The notes beneath the pieces were generated by a model. It made no database searches. It was given only the letters and a program-made list of their open reading frames with translations, and had not been told where the DNA came from. 12,569 bases of DNA from DATCSE01 sp036568605 (lineage in GTDB: Bacteria; Pseudomonadota; Gammaproteobacteria; Burkholderiales; Burkholderiaceae_C). The stretch spans positions 1 through 12,569 of the forward strand of contig DATCSE010000454.1 of NCBI GenBank assembly GCA_036568605.1, given 5' to 3'. The position numbers and the translations under genes are program-made. Positions 6,408-12,569 of this stretch are shown one piece after another; position 1 is the first letter of the stretch, and each line of letters begins with the position of its first letter.

Positions 6408-8063
6408 TCACCGCACGCGCTTCAGCAAGCCGGCCGTCGACGCGTCCAGACCGCTCGCATCGCCCGACGCAAACCGCGGCAGCAGCGCATTGCACAGCGC
6501 CTTGCCGAGCTCGACGCCCCACTGGTCGAAGCTGTTGATGCCCCACAGCGCGCCACTGGTGAACACGCGGTGCTCGTACAGCGCGATCAGCGCGCCCAGC
6601 GAACGCGGCGTCAACTGATCGAGCAGCAGCGTCGTGCTGGGCCGGTTGCCGCTGAACGTGCGATGCTTCGCGAGCGTCGACGCGGCAATCTCCTTGGACG
6701 CGGTCGGTGCCTTCTCGGCCAACGCCTCGTCGGTGCCCTTGCCCTGCATCAGCGCCTGCGACTGCGCCAGGCCGTTCGCGAGCAGCATCGTGTGCTGGCG
6801 CTCTAGCTGCTCGAACAGCGGGCCGTGCAGACCGGCGATTGCGTGCGTGGCGTGCTTGACCAGGATGAACTCGACCGGGATCGTGTCGGTACCCTGGTGC
6901 AGCATCTGGAAGTACGCGTGCTGGCCGTTCGTGCCGGGCTCGCCCCAGACCACTGGGCTGGTACCGAACGGCAACGCCTCGCCGGCCAGGTCGACACGCT
7001 TGCCGTTGCTCTCCATCTCGAGCTGCTGCAGGTACGCCGGCAACCGCTTCAGCCCCTGGTGGTACGGCGCGACGCTGCGGCTGGTAAAGCCGTGGAAGTT
7101 GCGGTACCAGACGTCGATCAGCCCGAGCAGCAGCGGCAGGTTCTTTGCAGCCGGCGCGGTCGCGAAATGCTGGTCCATCGCATGCGCGCCGTCCAGCAGC
7201 TCGCGGAAATGCTCGGTGCCGATCGCCAGCGCGATCGGCAGCCCGATCGCCGACCACAGCGAATAGCGACCGCCCACCCAATCCCAGAAGCCGAAGGTCG
7301 TCGTGATGCCGAAAGCGGCGGCGGCATCGATGTTGGTCGTCGTCGCGACGAAATGCTTCGCGACGTCGGTGCCGCCGTTCGCGACGAACCAGGCCTTCGC
7401 GGCGTTCGCGTTGGCCATCGTCTCCTGCGTCGTGAAGGTCTTGCTCGCGACGATGAACAGCGTCTCGCGCGGATCGAGCCGGCGCAGCACCGGCGCGATG
7501 TCGTGGCCGTCGACGTTCGAGACGAAATGCAACGTCAGCTGCGGGTGCGCGTAGGCATCGAGCGCCGGCACGACCATCTGCGGGCCCAGGTCGCTGCCGC
7601 CGATGCCGATGTTGACGACATGCCGGATGCCGCTGGCCGCGGTGTCGCGCACGGTTTCGACGTACGCGAGCATCGCGTCCAGCGTGGCGTGCACGTCGGC
7701 CAGCGCGTCGGACGGCACCAGCGTCGAGTGGCGTGGCGCACGCAGCGCCGCGTGCAGCACCGCGCGGCCTTCGGTCGTGTTGATCGCGGCACCGGCGAAC
7801 ATCGCATCGCGCCGGGCTTCGACGCCGCATTCCTTCGCGAGGTCGAGCAGGAAATGCAGCGTCGCGGTGTCGATCAGGTTCTTCGAGAGGTCGGCGTACA
7901 CCTCGGGCGCCTCGACGCCCAGCGCGGCATAGCGGTTCGGATCGCGCGCGAACGCGTCGCGCAGATCGAAGTCGCGGCCATGCGCCTCGAAGTGGCCCTG
8001 CAACGCGCCCCAGGCTTCGGTGCGGTCGCAGCGGATGCCGGCGGGAGGGTTCTCGGCGTTCAT
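6408..8063 (-). CDS. pgi: Glucose-6-phosphate isomerase
   Basis: 551 residues, the full length of a proteobacterial PGI. It interconverts glucose 6-phosphate and fructose 6-phosphate in the cytoplasm. Visible signatures are NIGIGGSDLGPQMV (151-164, sugar-phosphate binding), VASKTFTTQETM (205-216), FGFWDWVGGRYSLWSAIGL (257-275, PGI signature), VVWGEPGTNGQHAYFQMLHQG (371-391) and GINSFDQWGVELGK (508-521, second PGI signature). By alignment from memory with the mammalian enzyme, the catalytic residues are E375, H407 and K521. The ATG at 8063 overlaps the tal stop as ATGA, so translation is probably coupled to tal. Next to tal and divergent from zwf, it would link the pentose phosphate pool to glycolysis or gluconeogenesis. 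In organisms using the Entner-Doudoroff route it recycles fructose 6-phosphate to glucose 6-phosphate. Confidence 0.98.
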   Translation of the reverse strand: MNAENPPAGIRCDRTEAWGALQGHFEAHGRDFDLRDAFARDPNRYAALGVEAPEVYADLSKNLIDTATLHFLLDLAKECGVEARRDAMFAGAAINTTEGRAVLHAALRAPRHSTLVPSDALADVHATLDAMLAYVETVRDTAASGIRHVVNIGIGGSDLGPQMVVPALDAYAHPQLTLHFVSNVDGHDIAPVLRRLDPRETLFIVASKTFTTQETMANANAAKAWFVANGGTDVAKHFVATTTNIDAAAAFGITTTFGFWDWVGGRYSLWSAIGLPIALAIGTEHFRELLDGAHAMDQHFATAPAAKNLPLLLGLIDVWYRNFHGFTSRSVAPYHQGLKRLPAYLQQLEMESNGKRVDLAGEALPFGTSPVVWGEPGTNGQHAYFQMLHQGTDTIPVEFILVKHATHAIAGLHGPLFEQLERQHTMLLANGLAQSQALMQGKGTDEALAEKAPTASKEIAASTLAKHRTFSGNRPSTTLLLDQLTPRSLGALIALYEHRVFTSGALWGINSFDQWGVELGKALCNALLPRFASGDASGLDASTAGLLKRVR

Positions 8064-9013
8064 GCTTTCAACCCATCGATCAGCGCATCGAGCTTCGCGG
8101 CATCGGCGGCGAACACGCGTATGCCTTCGGAGAGCTTGTCGCTGGCCATCGCATCGTCGTTCAGCGCGTAGCGGAAGCTCGCCTCGTTGAACGTCACCGC
8201 ATGGATGGGCGCCTGCTGCGCGGCGTTGGGATCGAGCGCGCGCGGCAGCGGCTCCTCGCTGCGCTGCAGTTCGCCGAGCAGTTCGGGGCTGATCGTCAGC
8301 AGGTCGCAGCCGGCCAGCGCGCGGATCTGGCCGACGTTGCGGAAGCTCGCGCCCATCACCTCGGTCTCGATGCCGAACTTCTTGTAATAGGTGTAGATGC
8401 GCCGAACCGACTGCACGCCGGGGTCGTTCGCGCCGGCGTTCGCGGCCTCGTCCCAGTGGCTGCCGGCGGCCTTCTTGTACCAGTCGTAGATGCGGCCGAC
8501 GAACGGCGAGATCAGCGTCACGTTCGCCTCGCCGCAGGCAACCGCCTGGCTGAACGAGAACAGCAGCGTCAGGTTGCAGTGGATGCCTTCGTGCTCGAGC
8601 ACGCGCGCCGCCTGGATGCCTTCCCAGGTCGAAGCCAGCTTGATCAGGATGCGCTCGCGCGACACGCCGGCCGCTTCGTACAGCGCGATCAGCTGGTGGG
8701 CGCGGGCCACGCTCGCGGCGCAGTCGAACGCGAGCCGCGCGTCGACTTCGGTCGAGACCCGGCCCGGCACGATCTTCAGGATCTCGAGGCCGAAGCGCAC
8801 CAGCAGCTGGTCGGTGATCGCATCGTGCGGTTCGTTCTTGTGGGCGGCGACGGTCTCCTGCAGCAGGTGCGCGTAGTCGGACTTCTGCACCGCCTTCAAT
8901 ACCAGCGACGGGTTGGTCGTCGCATCGCGCGGCGCGTACTGGGCCAGCTGCTTGAAGTCGCCGGTGTCGGCGACTACCGTCGTGTATTGCTTCAGTTGGT
9001 CGAGCTGGTTCAT
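8060..9013 (-). CDS. tal: Transaldolase (TalB type)
   Basis: 317 residues, the length of classical TalA/TalB enzymes. It transfers a dihydroxyacetone unit between sedoheptulose 7-phosphate and glyceraldehyde 3-phosphate in the non-oxidative pentose phosphate pathway. Signatures are DATTNPSL (30-37), VSTEVDARLAFD (86-97) and RILIKLASTWEGIQAA (121-136), where K125 is the Schiff-base lysine; D16 corresponds to the conserved N-terminal Asp. Further family blocks are NLTLLFSFSQAVAC, ISPFVGRIYDWYK and EVMGASFRN. The start ATG at 9013 is supported by GGAG 5 bases upstream (9019-9022). It is the first gene of the tal-pgi-HAD transcription unit, starts divergently from zwf, and overlaps pgi by 4 bases. 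Confidence 0.98.
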   Translation of the reverse strand: MNQLDQLKQYTTVVADTGDFKQLAQYAPRDATTNPSLVLKAVQKSDYAHLLQETVAAHKNEPHDAITDQLLVRFGLEILKIVPGRVSTEVDARLAFDCAASVARAHQLIALYEAAGVSRERILIKLASTWEGIQAARVLEHEGIHCNLTLLFSFSQAVACGEANVTLISPFVGRIYDWYKKAAGSHWDEAANAGANDPGVQSVRRIYTYYKKFGIETEVMGASFRNVGQIRALAGCDLLTISPELLGELQRSEEPLPRALDPNAAQQAPIHAVTFNEASFRYALNDDAMASDKLSEGIRVFAADAAKLDALIDGLKA

Positions 9014-9037
9014 GAAGTCTCCGGTCGATCAGGTCGT

Positions 9038-9043
9038 ATTAGA
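9038..9043 (-). promoter_or_regulatory. Possible -10 element for tal
   Basis: The minus strand reads TCTAAT (5 of 6 match to TATAAT) 24 bases before the tal ATG. It is the only AT-rich hexamer near the gene. No good -35 box lies 16-18 bases upstream, so the call is weak; the promoter could be activator-dependent or elsewhere in the divergent region. Confidence 0.3.
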
Positions 9044-9159
9044 ACGCGCGTCGCGCACCCGTTGCGTACGCAGATGCAAGTTGAACGCCGCCGGTAACCG
9101 CGCGCACTCGTCGGGCCGAATTTGCGCGCGATGCCGCCGTGCACCCGATTCTGACGCGT

Positions 9160-9188
9160 TTGACCTGCGGAAGAAACTTGGGCATCAT
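9160..9188 (+). promoter_or_regulatory. Predicted sigma70 promoter of zwf
   Basis: TTGACC (9160-9165, 5 of 6 to the -35 consensus) is separated by exactly 17 bases from CATCAT (9183-9188, 4 of 6 to the -10 consensus). Transcription would begin near 9195 and leave a leader of about 65 bases before the zwf ATG at 9262. The predicted start lies inside the HexR-type operator. Confidence 0.6.
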
Positions 9189-9192
9189 CGAT

Positions 9193-9211
9193 GTTGAAAC
9201 AAAGTTACAAC
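9193..9211 (+). promoter_or_regulatory. Predicted HexR operator in front of zwf
   Basis: An inverted repeat GTTGAAAC - AAA - GTTACAAC: 8-base arms that match in 7 of 8 positions around a 3-base centre, in an otherwise GC-rich region. It resembles published HexR sites (TTGT-N7/8-ACAA in Pseudomonas; TGTARTNNNANTACA-like in other proteobacteria), with one arm deviating. It covers the predicted zwf transcription start, where binding would block initiation. hexR itself lies downstream of zwf. Matching to HexR motifs is from memory. Confidence 0.7.
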
Positions 9212-9218
9212 CACGGGT

Positions 9219-9240
9219 AGTGCGCGCTTCGGCGCGCGCT
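9219..9240 (+). other. UUCG-capped hairpin in the zwf leader
   Basis: Nine-base arms AGTGCGCGC and GCGCGCGCT (one G-U pair) flank the loop TTCG (9228-9231), closed by C-G: the very stable cUUCGg tetraloop form. It would form in the zwf mRNA leader 21 bases before the ATG. It has no T-run, so it is not an intrinsic terminator. It could stabilise the 5' end or affect translation. Confidence 0.55.
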
Positions 9241-9261
9241 CCCGCTGCGCAGTTCATCACC

Positions 9262-10707
9262 ATGTCATTCGACCTCGTCTTCTTCGGCGGCACCGGCGAC
9301 CTCACGTGGCGCAAGCTGATGCCCGCGCTGTTCCAGGCCTTCCGCCACGGCAAGCTGCCCGAGGGCGGGCGCGTGCTCAGCGTCGCGCGCGACGAGCAGA
9401 CCGACGAGCAGTACCGCACCTGGCTGAAAGACCGCTTCCAGGATGTGATCGATGCGAAGCGCCCCAGCGACGACGAGTTCGCGCGCTTCGCCGAGCTTCT
9501 GCACTACCGGCGCCTGGACCTCTCGCAGCCCGAGCACTACCGGCGACTCAGCGAGTGGCTCAGCGAACGCGATGCCGACACGGTGGTGCTGTACCTCGCG
9601 ACCAGCCCGTACCTGTTCCCGCAGATCTGCGAGCAGCTCGGCCAAGCCGGGCTGAACGGCCCGCGCATCCGCGTCGTGCTCGAGAAGCCGCTGGGCCACG
9701 ACCTCGCGAGCGCGCAGGAGATCAACCGCGTCGTGCGTTCGGTGTTCAAGGAAGAGCAGGCGTTTCGCATCGACCACTACCTCGGCAAGCCGTCGGTGCA
9801 GAACCTGATGGCGCTGCGCTTCGGCAACGTGCTGTTCGAGCCGCTGTGGCGGCGCGAGAGCATCGCCAACATCCAGATCACGCTGGCCGAGGACATCGGC
9901 GTCGGCACGCGCGGCGACTTCTACGACAAGACGGGCGCGTTGCGCGACATGATCCAGAACCACGCGCTGCAGCTGCTGACGATGATCGCGATGGAGCCGC
10001 CCAGCCGAAACGACGCCGATGCGATCCGCGACGAGAAGCTGAAGGTGCTGCGTTCGCTGCAGCCGTTCACCGAGGAGAGCGTCGCACGCAACGTGGTGCG
10101 CGGCCAGTACCGCGCCGGCACCAGCAACGGCAAGCCGGTGCTCGGCTACCGCGAGGAGGAGAAAGTGCCCAGCGACAGCCAGCGCGAGACCTTCGTCGCG
10201 CTGCGCACCGAGGTGCAGAACTGGCGCTGGGCCGGCGTGCCGTTCTACCTGCGCACCGGCAAGCGGCTCGCGGCGCGCGATGCACAGATCGTCGTGAACT
10301 TCCGCGCGACGCCGCACAACATCTTCCCCGGCGTGAACGCGCCGAACAAGCTCGTGATCAAGCTGCAACCCGAGGACGGCCTCGAGCTGCATCTGCTCGC
10401 CGCGAAGGGCGCAGGGCAGCACGAGCCGCTGACGCCGGTCTCGCTGGACCTGGACTTCGACAAGGCGTTCGCCGAGAACCGGGTCGGCGCCTACGAGCGG
10501 CTGCTGCTCGAGGTGATCGCCGGGCGGCTCAATCTGTTCGTGCGCAGCGACGAGCAGGAGCAGGCGTGGCGCTGGGTCGAGCCGGTGCTAGACGCGTGGG
10601 ACAACGACAGCGCCGGGCCGCGGAACTACTCGGCTGGAACCTGGGGCCCGGCCGCCGCGAGCGCGCTGGTCGCACGCGACGGCTACGCGTGGTCCGAGGA
10701 GCAATGA
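9262..10707 (+). CDS. zwf: Glucose-6-phosphate 1-dehydrogenase
   Basis: 481 residues. It oxidises glucose 6-phosphate to 6-phosphogluconolactone with NADP+ (or NAD+), the entry to the oxidative pentose phosphate and Entner-Doudoroff routes. The N-terminal dinucleotide-binding motif is FGGTGDLTWRKL (8-19). EKPLGHD is at 141-147, the substrate/active-site stretch RIDHYLGK at 169-176, and the catalytic His is H234 in IQNHALQLL. C-terminal family blocks are YLRTGKRL (329-336) and PNKLVIKLQPEDG. After RIDHYLGK comes Pro rather than the usual Glu. The start at 9262 is preferred over an in-frame ATG at 9139, because the earlier one would lie upstream of the promoter and adds a tail unlike the family. 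No clear Shine-Dalgarno precedes 9262. Probably repressed by HexR. Confidence 0.97.
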   Translation: MSFDLVFFGGTGDLTWRKLMPALFQAFRHGKLPEGGRVLSVARDEQTDEQYRTWLKDRFQDVIDAKRPSDDEFARFAELLHYRRLDLSQPEHYRRLSEWLSERDADTVVLYLATSPYLFPQICEQLGQAGLNGPRIRVVLEKPLGHDLASAQEINRVVRSVFKEEQAFRIDHYLGKPSVQNLMALRFGNVLFEPLWRRESIANIQITLAEDIGVGTRGDFYDKTGALRDMIQNHALQLLTMIAMEPPSRNDADAIRDEKLKVLRSLQPFTEESVARNVVRGQYRAGTSNGKPVLGYREEEKVPSDSQRETFVALRTEVQNWRWAGVPFYLRTGKRLAARDAQIVVNFRATPHNIFPGVNAPNKLVIKLQPEDGLELHLLAAKGAGQHEPLTPVSLDLDFDKAFAENRVGAYERLLLEVIAGRLNLFVRSDEQEQAWRWVEPVLDAWDNDSAGPRNYSAGTWGPAAASALVARDGYAWSEEQ

Positions 10708-10719
10708 GCGTCGCGATGA

Positions 10720-10813
10720 CCCTCACCCCAACCCTCTCCCGCAAGCGGGAGAGGGAGCAAGCTGCCGCCGCCCTTCTCCCTCTCCCGCTCGCGGGAGAGG
10801 GCCGGGGTGAGGG
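10720..10813. repeat. 94-bp palindromic intergenic repeat (REP/MITE-like) with two internal hairpins
   Basis: The element starts CCCTCACCCC and ends GGGGTGAGGG. Its outer 23-base arms (10720-10742 and 10791-10813) are inverted repeats with two mismatches. It contains two nearly identical 24-base palindromes, 10732-10755 and 10778-10801, each with arms CCCTCTCCCGC / GCGGGAGAGGG. It fills 94 of the 113 bases between zwf and hexR. Similar CCCTCTCCC palindromes are common in intergenic regions of proteobacterial genomes (general knowledge). There is no T-run after either hairpin, so it is not a canonical terminator. It may stabilise or partly separate the zwf and hexR messages. Confidence 0.85.
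10809..10813 (+). promoter_or_regulatory. hexR ribosome binding site, donated by the palindromic repeat
   Basis: GAGGG, 7 bases before the hexR ATG, is the only Shine-Dalgarno-like sequence available. It is the last five bases of the 94-bp repeat, so it lies in the outer stem when the palindrome folds. Confidence 0.55.
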
Positions 10814-10820
10814 CTGATCG

Positions 10821-11687
10821 ATGCTCGACCGAATAAAAGCCTCAATTCCCGCGCTGCCGCCTGCCGAGCAACGTGTCGCCAAGCTGGTGTTGAGCGACCC
10901 GCGTGCGTTCGCGACGCTGCCGGTCGGCGAGCTCGCCGAGCGGGCGCACGTCAGCAAGCCGACCGTCGTGCGCTTTTGCCGCAGCGTCGGCTACGACGGC
11001 CTGGCCGACTTCAAGCGCAAGCTGGCCGGCAGCGTCAACGAGGGCGTGCCGTTCGTGCACCGCGCGGTCGACGAAGACGACAAGACCGGCGACATCGTCG
11101 TCAAGGTCATCGACAACGCCGTCAGCGCGCTGCTGAAGTACCGCAACGACGCCGCCAGCCATGCGTTCGAGCGTGCGATCACGGCGCTCGCCGAGGCCGG
11201 CGGCAGCGGGCGGCGGATCGAGTTCTACGGCGTCGGCAACTCGGGCATCGTCGCGCAGGACGCGCAGCACAAGTTCTTCCGCCTCGGCGTGCACGCCGCC
11301 GCGGTCAGCGACGGCCACGTGCAGGTGATGAGCGCGACCATGCTCGCGCCCGGCGACTGCGCGGTGATCATCAGCAACTCGGGCCAGAGCCGCGACCTGC
11401 TCGACGCCGCCGAGATCGCGCGCAAGAAAGGCGCGACGCTGATCATCGTCACCGCGAGCGGATCGCAGCTCGCGCAGATGGCGCAGACCCACAACCAGAT
11501 CCTGCTCGCGGTCGACCACCCGGAAGACTTCGACCGCTACAGCCCGATGGTCTCGCGGCTGCTGCACCTGACGGTGATCGACATCCTGACCACCGCAGTC
11601 GCGCTGCGCCTGCCCGGCGCGGGGCTGCGGCCGATGCTGCAGGAGATCAAGAAGAACCTGCGGCTGAGGCGCTATGCGCAGCCGTGA
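10821..11687 (+). CDS. hexR: RpiR-family transcriptional regulator, HexR type
   Basis: 288 residues. An N-terminal helix-turn-helix of the HTH_6/RpiR type spans about 1-75, with the recognition region VGELAERAHVSKPTVVRFCR (35-54) followed by SVGYDGLADFK. A SIS sugar-phosphate-binding domain spans about 130-260, with YGVGNSGIVAQDAQHKFFRLG (136-156) and IISNSGQSRDLLDAAEIAR (183-201). HexR normally responds to 2-keto-3-deoxy-6-phosphogluconate and represses zwf, edd and related genes. The position downstream of zwf and the matching operator at 9193-9211 support HexR over other RpiR members. No separate promoter is evident, so it is probably co-transcribed with zwf and self-regulated through that promoter. 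The stop lies 9 bases from the stop of the convergent pilus gene. Confidence 0.93.
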   Translation: MLDRIKASIPALPPAEQRVAKLVLSDPRAFATLPVGELAERAHVSKPTVVRFCRSVGYDGLADFKRKLAGSVNEGVPFVHRAVDEDDKTGDIVVKVIDNAVSALLKYRNDAASHAFERAITALAEAGGSGRRIEFYGVGNSGIVAQDAQHKFFRLGVHAAAVSDGHVQVMSATMLAPGDCAVIISNSGQSRDLLDAAEIARKKGATLIIVTASGSQLAQMAQTHNQILLAVDHPEDFDRYSPMVSRLLHLTVIDILTTAVALRLPGAGLRPMLQEIKKNLRLRRYAQP

Positions 11688-11696
11688 ACGCCGCGT

Positions 11697-12569
11697 CTAG
11701 TGCCGGACCTCTCGCCAAGCGCTCTTGCGGGGGGACGCGCCCGGTGGCGGTGGCGGAGGAGGAGACGGAGGAGGAGGAAGAGGAGGCTGCTGCCATCCAC
11801 CCGTCGAGTCCTGCATCAGGCCCCGCATGATTCCCGTGCTGGAAATGGTCCAGTTGGCAGCCGAGACGGTGGCGTCGCTACGAAGGACGAGGCTGCCATA
11901 GTCCAGGCCGGCAGCGTTCAATCCGGTCGTGATATCGGCAACGTAGAAATATGAAGCACCCGAACAAGTCGAGGCCGAGAGCTGATTTACGCTGAACGCC
12001 ACGGAGCCGAAGACGAGCAGCGGGTTGGTGTTCGATTGCTGACCCGCCGGAAGGTCGAAGTACCAACCCCGGCCCGTCGACCAATCCATCGCCGTGCCCT
12101 GCAAGTTGCGGCGCCCCGAGATTTCGGCAGAGAAGGTCCGCGCGGCGAGCGAGCTGCGGGCGTTGGTGAGTTCCGGACCGCTGTCCTTGATCGCATAGAA
12201 CGATTGCGACTGCGTCGACCCCATGTCCGTGAGACCGAGCAGTTGCCCGGTGCCGACAAGAACGACGACGTTGCCGTTCACCCGCGTCAACGCGGGTGCC
12301 GTAGTGACCGGCTGGGGAGCATTGCTTGCGTCCTTCAGTTGGGCGATGCGCGTCACGGTCAGCTTGTTGAGGTCGAACTTCCACAGGTTGCCCAGCTCAT
12401 CGCCGCCGTAGGCGTACGCTACTGTGCCATCGCTCTCAATCAGCCCTGAGATCTGAGCCAGGCCCGGATCGCCAGTGGCGAGACCGCCGGCAGCGCTGAA
12501 CGTGTATTTGAGCGCCCCGGTCATCGCATCGAGCATGTAGACGCGGCCTGTGCCATCGTTGCTGCCGTT
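11697..12569 (-). CDS. pilY1: PilY1-like type IV pilus assembly/tip protein (partial, C-terminal part)
   Basis: 291 residues are visible, open at the right edge. They match the C-terminal beta-propeller of the PilC/PilY1 family: NDGTGRVYMLDAMTGAL at the beginning, YAYGGDELGNLWKFDL, VNGNVVVLVGTGQLLGLTD, SQSFYAIKD, and the ending KSAWREVRH, which resembles the SWREL-like end of many homologues. PilY1 acts on the cell surface or at the pilus tip in type IV pilus extension, adhesion and mechanosensing. The usual propeller calcium loop (D-x-N-x-D-G-x-x-D) reads LIESDGTVA here, keeping only the central Asp. Before the end there is a proline-rich stretch (LPPPPSPPPPPPPG). The N-terminal adhesive region and any minor pilin genes are outside the window. 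Confidence 0.85.
   Translation of the reverse strand, partial: NGSNDGTGRVYMLDAMTGALKYTFSAAGGLATGDPGLAQISGLIESDGTVAYAYGGDELGNLWKFDLNKLTVTRIAQLKDASNAPQPVTTAPALTRVNGNVVVLVGTGQLLGLTDMGSTQSQSFYAIKDSGPELTNARSSLAARTFSAEISGRRNLQGTAMDWSTGRGWYFDLPAGQQSNTNPLLVFGSVAFSVNQLSASTCSGASYFYVADITTGLNAAGLDYGSLVLRSDATVSAANWTISSTGIMRGLMQDSTGGWQQPPLPPPPSPPPPPPPGASPRKSAWREVRH
11743..11786. repeat. GGA/GGT/GGC triplet tract encoding a polyproline tail
   Basis: The plus strand is an imperfect run of GGN triplets, mostly GGA, over 44 bases. On the minus strand it encodes PPLPPPPSPPPPPPPG near the end of the pilus gene, with many CCT codons although the surroundings are very GC-rich. Such a tract can gain or lose triplets without frameshift, and the G-rich strand has several GG runs that could form weak quadruplexes. 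Confidence 0.7.

Noticed and set aside
6825..8171. Plus-strand open frame of 448 codons opposite pgi
   Set aside because: Pure antisense of a well-conserved enzyme gene; no start signal or family match.
9063..9072. Perfect 10-base palindrome TGCGTACGCA upstream of tal
   Set aside because: Short and GC-rich; such palindromes are expected by chance here, and no regulator is indicated.
9080..9098. Possible second HexR operator upstream of tal (GTTGAACG ... CCGGTAAC)
   Set aside because: Arms match in only 4 of 8 positions and the centre is GC-rich; not convincing.
9139..9261. Extended N-terminus of Zwf from the ATG at 9139
   Set aside because: The extension is unlike the family, would read through the predicted promoter and HexR operator, and the normal N-terminus starts at 9262.
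10732..10801. Intrinsic terminator after zwf
   Set aside because: The hairpins are strong but neither is followed by a T-run, and they belong to a dispersed-type palindromic repeat.

Overview
The window looks like part of the chromosome of a GC-rich betaproteobacterium, most likely of the order Burkholderiales (Rubrivivax/Leptothrix/Methylibium-like). The evidence is the very high GC, the codon usage, a zwf-hexR pair divergent from tal-pgi, and a PilY1-type pilus protein. The genus is an inference from gene content only. No mobile element, RNA gene or CRISPR array was seen. Coding density is very high; the longest non-coding stretch is the 248-base divergent region at 9014-9261.

Positions 1-5746, all minus strand: a very large membrane sensor (dCache domain, HAMP, then at least five GAF modules) runs off the left edge, so its output domain is not visible. 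Directly upstream, and overlapping or nearly touching, are two intact periplasmic substrate-binding proteins of the ABC_sub_bind family (PF04392/COG2984) and the decayed remnant of a third. No ABC permease or ATPase is visible. The gene order therefore suggests binding proteins that serve the sensor, which is the most interesting hypothesis here.

Positions 5747-9013, minus strand: tal (transaldolase), pgi (glucose-6-phosphate isomerase) and a small HAD phosphatase form a tight operon. It points into the binding-protein/sensor cluster, with no clear terminator between the two.

Positions 9014-11687: a divergent regulatory region, then zwf (glucose-6-phosphate dehydrogenase) and hexR (RpiR-family sugar-phosphate-responsive regulator) on the plus strand. 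The zwf side has a good sigma70-like promoter with a near-perfect 19-bp inverted repeat of HexR-operator type at the predicted transcription start. A very stable UUCG-capped hairpin follows in the leader. A 94-bp palindromic repeat fills almost the whole zwf-hexR gap and supplies the hexR ribosome binding site. Together zwf, pgi and tal cover the entry to the pentose phosphate/Entner-Doudoroff branch and its return to glycolysis. edd and eda are not in the window.

Positions 11697-12569, minus strand: the C-terminal part of a PilY1-like type IV pilus tip/assembly protein with a proline-rich tail. It converges on hexR with only 9 bases between the stop codons.
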